DNA from: Oscillatoria sp.
GTDB lineage: Bacteria; Cyanobacteriota; Cyanobacteriia; Cyanobacteriales; Laspinemataceae
Assembly (NCBI GenBank): GCA_011390515.1
Contig: JAABSJ010000015.1
Span: 1-50,143 of the forward strand
DNA length: 50,143 nucleotides
Direction: 5' to 3'
Position 1 is the stretch's first letter; each line of letters begins with the position of its first letter. Below the pieces are notes generated by a model that worked only from the letters and a program-made list of their open reading frames with translations, did not search any database and was not told the DNA's origin. Both the position numbers and the translations under genes were made by a program. Positions 44,357 through 50,143 of this stretch are shown here, one piece after another.

Positions 44357-44616
44357 TTTCAGAAGTGTTATGTAAAGTTATCTTAAAGATTTTTATCCTC
44401 CTTAATTCATTCCTCGTTAGCCGGATGAGAGTTTTAAAATCTGTTGATTTCTTCCCCTAGATTAAAACACTCCAGGAACCAGAGTCATATATCTTTAGGA
44501 GTACCTTAAGAAAAAAATAATATTATCTAACTTAAGGTATATTTAACAAGTTTTGTTAAATATATCCTGTATCATAAGATATATAATTCAAATTTATAAT
44601 CTCTATCTTTAGGCTT

Positions 44617-44654
44617 AGTCCCAGTTAAAATATCAGGATATTTTAACTGGGACT
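44617..44654. repeat. Perfect 18-bp inverted repeat, 2-nt loop
   Basis: AGTCCCAGTTAAAATATC and its exact reverse complement around AG. It is ~160 bp downstream of the cheA-like stop on that gene's strand, but no U-tract follows. Confidence 0.85.
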
Positions 44655-44812
44655 CTCCCCCATCTACCCGATCCTTACAAGAGTAGGTTTTTTACGTTCA
44701 GGAGGATTTGCCTCACTTCCGGTCCCCTCCCCGATGTCTTGGGGAGGGAACCGGAGGTGTAGTTAAGCGTAAAAATTTACTCTGGCAAGCATCTCCCCCA
44801 TCCCCATCCCCC

Positions 44813-47518
44813 TCATCCCCCATCCTTGCCCAGGATCTCGCGAATAGCAGCAAGCAACATCCCCGAATCGAAAGGTTTACTCAAATAGGCAGTAGCACCT
44901 AATTCCATGCCTTTGTGAATATCCTCTCGACTGGCGCGGGAGGAGAGCATCACCATCGGTAAGTGATGCCATTGGGGATCCGATCGCACTGTCAGGAGTA
45001 ATCCTAATCCATCTAAATGGGGCATCTCCACATCGGAGAGGATGAGATGGAAGTGTCCCTGGGGCGATCGCGCCAGTTGAGTTAATGCCTCCCGTCCATC
45101 GGTACAGACTGTGGGGACAAATCCGGCACTCTCGAATAGGTCCTGCAACATCCGGCGCATGGTGAGGGAATCATCCACAATTAATATCTGCGGGGGAGAA
45201 GCATCGGAACTCAACACGGTATTCTGTGAGACATCGGCGACTTGTCTGAGGGGGGAACGGGGAAACAGTAAGGGGGGAAAGTGATGGGGGGCGAGGACCG
45301 GCACCACTTCACCGTTGCCTAAAACAGTACAACCGGCAACGTAGGGAGGGACTGAAACTGTGAGATCCAGGGGTTTGAGCATCACCGGACGTTCTTCGAG
45401 TACCGCATCCACAGCGATCGCCACCTGTTGACCCTGAACCCGCAGAATCAGACAAACCGAGGGCGAATTTACTGTAGAAACTGCTTCGCGGACCTGAGTT
45501 CCATAGGGCAGCAAATCCCCTAATCTAAAAATGGGCAAGGGTTCGGTTTGTCCGGGAATTTCCTGATGGCGATCGCCTATTTCACTCCCTGCGATCTCTG
45601 CCTCGGATAACTGCACCACAGCGATCGCCTGATCTGCGGGAATTGCCACAGTGTAGTCCTGACATTGGCACAAATAAACGGATAACCGGCTCAACGTCAA
45701 GGGAACCGCAATGGTAAACTTAGTACCCTGTCCCAATACTGTCTCAACTTGCAAAGTGCCGCGCAGTCGCGCCACTTGATGTTGCACGATATCTAACCCC
45801 ACCCCACGCCCGGATAAATCCGTCACCTTCGAGGCAGTCGAAAATCCGGGAGTGAACAGAAATTGTAAAATCTCACTCGGGTTGGAATTCCCCTGAAATA
45901 AGGTTTTAGAAAACCCTTTTTCAGGATCAATCAGTCCCATTGCTAAGGCACGTTTATAAACCTTCTGGGGATCAATCCCGCGTCCATCATCTTCCACCGT
46001 AATCACCAGTTGCGACCCTTCAACGGTGGCAGAGAAGGTGATTTTAGCAGTCGGTGACTTACCCAGTGCTTTGCGTTCCGTGGGTAACTCGATGCCGTGA
46101 TCGAAGGCATTGCGGAACAGGTGGGTTAAGGGGGTTTGTAATTGTTCTACAATCGGTTGATCCACCCGTCTATCTTTTCCCTGGATGACTAATTCAACTT
46201 GCTTGCCATACTGTCGTTGCAAGGTTTCCAAGGGGGTGATAAATCGCTCGGCGATCGCCCCAAAGGGAATCAGTCGGGAGTCGGTGAGGTCCCGGTTGAG
46301 TTGGTTTAAAGAAGTTTTGAGGCGATCGAGGGTTTGTTGGATGTCGGAGGCGATCGCCCCTAGGTTTGGGGATGGGGGGGATGGGGGGGATGGGGGAGAT
46401 GGGGAGAGGGTGGCGATCGCTGTTTGGAGTTTTTCTTGTTCTAGGGTGAGGCGATCGGATTCCATAACTAAATTATCCAGGGTATCACTCATGCGATCTA
46501 AGCGCGTGACGGGGACTCGCAGGGTGAGATTTGCCGGTGTCAGATCAGGATTGGGATTGACAATCAGGTATTTTAAAAACCTTTCTGGGATAGAGGAACG
46601 GGTTGTTTCTGACTCGGGAGATGGGGAGGATGGGGAGGATGGAGAGGATGGGGAGGATGGGGAGGATGGGGAGGATGGGGTGAGGATTTCGGTGCGCAGG
46701 GTGTCAATTCGGGCGATCGCCAGTTGTGCTAATTGTTCCGGTGGCGCTTGTTCCTGGGAGAGGGATGCAGAAATGTCCCGACTGATGGTAGTTAACCCCT
46801 CTAACCCCAAAGTTTCCCCCAGGAGGGTGCATTCTTCTAAAAAAACCGTGAGACTCTCGTGGAGTGAGGGTTCTGCCGAGGCGGGATTGTCGGTTAATTC
46901 ATCTAGCGATCGCCTTAGGCGTTGTAGACAATCCTCTAAATCCACCTCCAAGGCAGTTTTCACAAAAGAGTTCACTGGGGAATCAGTGGCGCGAGGGAAG
47001 TCTTCCCCTGCGTTTTCTTCTTCCCAACTCTCTTGAAGTGGAGGGGGTAAATCTTGGACAAAGCGATCGAGGGTGAGGATCAGGTTTTGGAGGCGGCGAT
47101 CAGAGGTTTGGGAGTCGGTGCCATTCCAAGCGCGCACGAGTAAATCCCCGATGGGATCGAGACTCAGAGATAAGAGTTCGTAGGCGGAAGGTAAGTGAGG
47201 GACTCGTCCATCATTGAGGGCGATTAATAACTCTTCGATCGCGTGTGCCAGGTGGGAGAGTTGCTGTAACCCCACCATTCCAGCACCGCCTTTGAGGGTA
47301 TGGGCGGCGCGAATCAGATCAGGGAAGGCAGCGCTGAGGTTCTCCTGAGTAGCGGCGTTGCTGCTTAAGCACTGGATACCCTGTTCTAAGGCAAGTAAAC
47401 ATTCTGGTGCTTCTTCATGGAGGAAGCAGTGGCGCGCTTCTGGGTTGATGTTGGCGATCGCAAGGGAGTCGAGGGGGTGATTTTCCGGCACAGCGGTTTC
47501 CCGATTGGATGCTATCAT
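44813..47518 (-). CDS. CheA-type hybrid histidine kinase (Hpt-HATPase-CheW-REC), PixL/PilL-like
   Basis: 901 residues. The Hpt domain (~25-140) has phosphorylatable H73 in AAHTLKGGAGMVGL. A degenerate second Hpt-like segment (~190-275) lacks the His. A Ser-Pro repeat linker (281-301, units SSP) follows, then the dimerisation region, a second Pro-rich spacer (372-384), HATPase_c (N470 in FRNAFDHGIE, DDGRGID, SGRGVGLDIV), a CheW-like domain (~605-755) and a C-terminal receiver (D829 in LSDVEMPHLDG, K881). The architecture matches PixL/PilL hybrids of cyanobacterial phototaxis clusters. Its first 4 bp overlap the CheW gene stop. The 9-bp repeats encoding SSP are microsatellite-like and may vary in length. 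Confidence 0.93.
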   Translation of the reverse strand: MIASNRETAVPENHPLDSLAIANINPEARHCFLHEEAPECLLALEQGIQCLSSNAATQENLSAAFPDLIRAAHTLKGGAGMVGLQQLSHLAHAIEELLIALNDGRVPHLPSAYELLSLSLDPIGDLLVRAWNGTDSQTSDRRLQNLILTLDRFVQDLPPPLQESWEEENAGEDFPRATDSPVNSFVKTALEVDLEDCLQRLRRSLDELTDNPASAEPSLHESLTVFLEECTLLGETLGLEGLTTISRDISASLSQEQAPPEQLAQLAIARIDTLRTEILTPSSPSSPSSPSSPSSPSSPSPESETTRSSIPERFLKYLIVNPNPDLTPANLTLRVPVTRLDRMSDTLDNLVMESDRLTLEQEKLQTAIATLSPSPPSPPSPPSPNLGAIASDIQQTLDRLKTSLNQLNRDLTDSRLIPFGAIAERFITPLETLQRQYGKQVELVIQGKDRRVDQPIVEQLQTPLTHLFRNAFDHGIELPTERKALGKSPTAKITFSATVEGSQLVITVEDDGRGIDPQKVYKRALAMGLIDPEKGFSKTLFQGNSNPSEILQFLFTPGFSTASKVTDLSGRGVGLDIVQHQVARLRGTLQVETVLGQGTKFTIAVPLTLSRLSVYLCQCQDYTVAIPADQAIAVVQLSEAEIAGSEIGDRHQEIPGQTEPLPIFRLGDLLPYGTQVREAVSTVNSPSVCLILRVQGQQVAIAVDAVLEERPVMLKPLDLTVSVPPYVAGCTVLGNGEVVPVLAPHHFPPLLFPRSPLRQVADVSQNTVLSSDASPPQILIVDDSLTMRRMLQDLFESAGFVPTVCTDGREALTQLARSPQGHFHLILSDVEMPHLDGLGLLLTVRSDPQWHHLPMVMLSSRASREDIHKGMELGATAYLSKPFDSGMLLAAIREILGKDGG

Positions 47519-48063
47519 CGAAATTCTCCAACAGTGGGGGTACTGTGCCGACTGAGGGCGTCAAATAGGGCGCTCACTTGGAGCAATCCCACGGGAACCC
47601 GACGCGATGCAGTATCGGTGGGGGGTGAGATCCAGATTAACCCGGAAAACAGGGGACGGAGTAGGGGTCTCCAGGGATCCGGAATGGGGGTAACCTGGGT
47701 GGCGTTGAGACTGAGGGTGACAAGGCGATCGCAGACGAGACAAGCGAAGGGAGTGACGGTGGATTCTTCCTCTTGGGGGTCCGGTTCTGTTCTGGGGTCC
47801 TTGCGAATGATGACCAAGGTTAACTCATCCACCCGCGAAGGCGATCGGGGAGTCAGTCCCAATACCTCCGTCAGAAAATCAGCCAAATCAATTACCCATA
47901 GCAACTTACCGGCGGTATTCACCACCCCTAAAATGGGTTCGGGAACCCCGGGGATCGGACAAATTTGCCGTCGCGATAAGGTAATTTCCTCTACCACTTG
48001 CGCGATCGGCACCACGACTTGTACCTTGGGGCTTAATTGCAACCCTGCATACGTTCTGAGCAT
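47515..48063 (-). CDS. CheW-like adaptor protein (PixI/PilI-like)
   Basis: 182 residues. It is a single CheW domain: VPIAQVVEEITLSRRQICPIPGVPEPILGVVNTAGKLLWVIDLADFLTEVLGL in order, containing the conserved PIPGVP..ILGVVN..G and the hydrophobic VIDLA strand. A C-terminal part with WISPPTDTASRRVPVGLLQVSALFDAL is less typical. CheW proteins couple receptors to the CheA kinase. It overlaps the CheA-like gene by 4 bp, indicating translational coupling. It is 198 bp downstream of the PatA-like regulator gene on the same strand, so one operon is likely. Confidence 0.88.
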   Translation of the reverse strand: MLRTYAGLQLSPKVQVVVPIAQVVEEITLSRRQICPIPGVPEPILGVVNTAGKLLWVIDLADFLTEVLGLTPRSPSRVDELTLVIIRKDPRTEPDPQEEESTVTPFACLVCDRLVTLSLNATQVTPIPDPWRPLLRPLFSGLIWISPPTDTASRRVPVGLLQVSALFDALSRHSTPTVGEFR

Positions 48064-48095
48064 TTCCCCGGTTATCCTATCGCACTTTGAATCTC

Positions 48096-48184
48096 CATAA
48101 GGTACAGACCCTCCCCCAAACCCCTCTCCCAGAACGGGAGAGGGGCTTTGAAAAGTACCTCATCAGTCCGGGAACCGCTATATC
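48096..48184. mobile_element. MITE-like element, family C, copy 2
   Basis: Reverse orientation of 26070-26176, with CATAAGGTACAGACCCTC, the CCTCTCCC/GGGAGAGG hairpin and CAGTCCGGGAACCGCTATA. It lies in the gap between the PatA-like and CheW genes. Confidence 0.75.
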
Positions 48185-48260
48185 GCGCTTTAGAATGGCT
48201 AGTTCCAATCCCTTTGCTATAGATTACGATAGTTCATACCCTGGGGATAATGATATTAAA

Positions 48261-49439
48261 TCAGCCGGTTTGTAAAATTGTTTCTCTTTCAGAATCTGCC
48301 GTACCGAGTAACTGCATTTCGATCGCCTTCAAGAGTTGTTGGGCATCAAACGGTTTGGTGATATAATCATTTGCTCCCACCATCCGCGATCGCATCTTAT
48401 CGATGAGCCCATCCCGTCCCGTCAACATCACAATCGGGATTTCCTGTAACAAACTCGACTGGCGCAACATCCGGCAGAGTTCATAGCCATTAATTTCTGG
48501 CATATTAATATCCATCAACACCAACGCCGGTTTATAGCGTGCCAAAGTCGTTAACGCTTTCGCCGGTTCCGTTAACATCAAACAGCGGTATCCCGCCGCC
48601 TGCAAAATCGCACGAACGTGCCGATGAGTTGTTTTACTATCATCAATACAGGCAATAATCGGCCCATCTTCTACTTTTTCCGACTGATAGGGTTTCACCC
48701 CCACCGCTTCCGCTTGCACCAACGGTTGCAGTAACAGTGCCAAAGACAGGACATCGATTTTCAACCCTTGGGCCACTTCATACAGACATCCCCCTCGATT
48801 TAAAACTTCAATCAGCCGTTTAATCCTTTCAACATTTTTAAACGTCGGCCACAACAGTTTAGGAATTTGCTCTAAATTCCTAATAAAAACCCTCTGAAAC
48901 GGCGAGGCAATTTCCGCCCTAATTTTTCCCCACTTTCCAATGGCTTCCCGCATCGGTAAAATCGTCTGCTTCAACGGCACAGAGAGCAGAATTGGGTCCA
49001 GTCTCACCATCTTTTCAAATTGCAGTCCCGCTTGGGGTAAGTTGAGGACCTGCACTAACGCTTCTTGGGTTAGTTTAAGTAAGACTTCTCTGGCCTGTTG
49101 TAACGAAAGTTTTCCGGCTTTCCAGTAATGGCAAATCGCCTGATAATCCGACTGAAACCCTTTCAGGGAAAGGTCTTTCAGTTCCGGACAGAACCGAGAG
49201 AGGTAATAACTCAAGCGCTCCTGGTATCCCGTTAAGCTACTGGCAAAATGGACCTTGCCATTGCCAAAATGGACTCGCCAAAAGACCGAAGGATCCGACG
49301 GATCTCGAATCGTCAGTCGCCCGGATAGATTGTTGGTCACGATTTTTTGCAATGCCTTAGTCGGCGACCCGACAAGCTGGGCGGCTGCACTACGAACATT
49401 CTCTTGTTTTGGCGGATGTATTGTCGGGTTTTCTACCAT
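48261..49439 (-). CDS. PatA/PixG-type response regulator (DUF4388 + REC)
   Basis: 392 residues from ATG 49439, preceded by GGGAGGA; the frame to 49571 extends into AT-rich leader. Residues ~25-145 show the DUF4388-like PATAN region (ALQKIVTNNLSGRLTI, VHFGNGKVHFASSL), which in PatA and PixG mediates output or protein contact. A helical middle part (~185-245) is followed by a receiver domain with DD at 266-267, D310 in LVLMDINMPEINGYE and K362 in ITKPFD. In phototaxis and heterocyst-pattern systems such proteins receive phosphate from a CheA-type kinase. Here the kinase (44813-47518) and CheW (47515-48063) are directly downstream. Confidence 0.92.
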   Translation of the reverse strand: MVENPTIHPPKQENVRSAAAQLVGSPTKALQKIVTNNLSGRLTIRDPSDPSVFWRVHFGNGKVHFASSLTGYQERLSYYLSRFCPELKDLSLKGFQSDYQAICHYWKAGKLSLQQAREVLLKLTQEALVQVLNLPQAGLQFEKMVRLDPILLSVPLKQTILPMREAIGKWGKIRAEIASPFQRVFIRNLEQIPKLLWPTFKNVERIKRLIEVLNRGGCLYEVAQGLKIDVLSLALLLQPLVQAEAVGVKPYQSEKVEDGPIIACIDDSKTTHRHVRAILQAAGYRCLMLTEPAKALTTLARYKPALVLMDINMPEINGYELCRMLRQSSLLQEIPIVMLTGRDGLIDKMRSRMVGANDYITKPFDAQQLLKAIEMQLLGTADSERETILQTG

Positions 49440-50044
49440 GAATTCCTCCCTATATTTAGACTTAAAATTGCAAAAAAAATGAACTCTAACTAAAAATGCT
49501 AGATTTATTTTTAATGAATAGACGATTGTTTTTTCTAAATTAAAGGGGGTTAAATTCCCTAAGTTTTCCAAGTTCTTATCAATTTACCTCCTGATTTTTA
49601 AAGGTGAACAGCTTATCTATTTTGTCCCCCAGTTAAGGTTGGCGGTGTTACTATTGTAACATTCAATGAACTCATTTCCCTAATTTATCATGATTTTTTG
49701 ACAATCGCCGATCAGTCACCCCGGGAACCTTTGAATGCTCTAAAATTACTGAATCCATGTCAAGCCGCTTAGAGAGTATAGTTACATGATGACCCATAGC
49801 CTAGGGCGATCGCATCAGCCAGATGGCTGATTTTTAAATCCTTTCTTTCGGAGTTCACAAAACCAACTTGAAAAACCTCCGCTTTGCCTAAAATTCAACG
49901 GTCAACTCTCATGAATTTAATCATTAAGTAGACAACTTGACCAGATTAGAGAAAATAATTAAGATTCTCAATACCCTCTACAACCGAGGGTCAATTCCTC
50001 ATTTCATCTCTTCACCCCCTAGAAAGGCTGACTTTCCCAATATG
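49440..50044. other. Upstream region of the chemotaxis-like cluster
   Basis: About 600 bp, AT-rich near 49470-49600 and 49900-49960, without a gene. ATCAGCCA/TGGCTGAT with a 2-nt loop followed by TTTT (49814-49835) is a weak terminator-like structure on the plus strand. The operon promoter should lie here, but no box could be fixed. Confidence 0.5.
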
Positions 50045-50143
50045 CTATAGCAGTCCTAAATGATTTGTAACATTTTTAGCTCCCCTCTCCCGTTCTGGGA
50101 GAGGGGTTGGGGGTGAGGGTCTTCCACAACTGATTTAGGACTG
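50045..50143. mobile_element. MITE-like element, family B, copy 2 (runs to window end)
   Basis: Reverse-complement orientation of 25699-25807: CTATAGCAGTCCTAAATG, CCTCTCCC/GGGAGAGG core and ACTGATTTAGGACTG at the right limit. The terminal base(s) lie beyond the window. Confidence 0.8.

Larger units (their letters stand above)
43566..44812. other. Repeat-rich 1.2-kb intergenic region
   Basis: No supported gene. It contains the composite inverted element at 43934-44195, a 62-bp direct repeat (44197-44258 and 44295-44356), a long-stem hairpin (44617-44654) and an AT-rich stretch (44360-44600) with an ATATTTAACAAG/TTGTTAAATAT stem near 44537. C-rich stretches near 44790-44825 resemble the SSP-coding repeats of the cheA gene. 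Confidence 0.7.

Noticed and set aside
46185..47036. Rightward 283-codon frame opposite the CheA hybrid
   Set aside because: It is a shadow frame, long only because of the repeat-rich codons on the other strand.

Overview
The window is chromosomal DNA of a filamentous (Oscillatoriales-type) cyanobacterium. Copies of the HIP1 octamer GCGATCGC occur throughout. Several genes are cyanobacterium-specific: an orange-carotenoid-protein C-terminal-domain homologue, a CyanoP lipoprotein, a CtaA-type copper ATPase, a PatA/PixG-type regulator, and several Uma2 (DUF820) genes. Short heptamer tandem repeats and dense palindromic or MITE-like elements fill most intergenic spaces. The genus is an inference.

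Left part (1-20 kb). The tail of rsmH enters from the left. It is followed by a response-regulator/PP2C phosphatase with its adjacent RsbW-like ATPase, a CTDH carotenoid-binding protein, and queG. A NitT/TauT-type ABC importer has its ATPase, permease and substrate-binding lipoprotein scattered over 5 kb. Small accessory genes sit inside this importer: DUF2283, an AbrB-type antitoxin, a damaged VapC-like toxin gene and Uma2. Next come a fused adenylate cyclase-NACHT-membrane protein, a methyltransferase-like protein, DUF2237, a second Uma2, uvrB, two CsbD-like stress proteins, a lipoprotein and a conserved unknown.

Middle (20-36 kb). A protein of ~19-residue GNRP repeats lies behind a long leader with several small hairpins. 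A WD40 propeller and a hybrid histidine kinase follow; the kinase carries a urea/amide-binding-protein domain that appears to be cytoplasmic. Then come a DsbA-like lipoprotein, a large unknown helical protein, ctaA, a small conserved unknown, purK, an exported SFPD-repeat protein, CyanoP and a Maf pyrophosphatase.

Right part (36-50 kb). An unknown membrane protein is followed by a 3-kb islet of orphan antitoxin-like genes (RelN, DUF2442, DUF4160, DUF4926, DUF2281, HicB) and a Uma2 gene. The islet is bounded by 80-bp direct repeats. After it lie a GT2 glycosyltransferase, a type I phosphodiesterase, a repeat-rich 1.2-kb non-coding stretch, and a Pix/Pil-like chemotaxis cluster (PatA-like regulator, CheW, CheA hybrid) with no receptor gene visible.

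Most of the genome plasticity is small scale. At least four families of palindromic or MITE-like elements, truncated gene fragments, and microsatellite-like growth inside coding sequences are visible. No tRNA, rRNA, CRISPR array, prophage or intact transposase gene was found.
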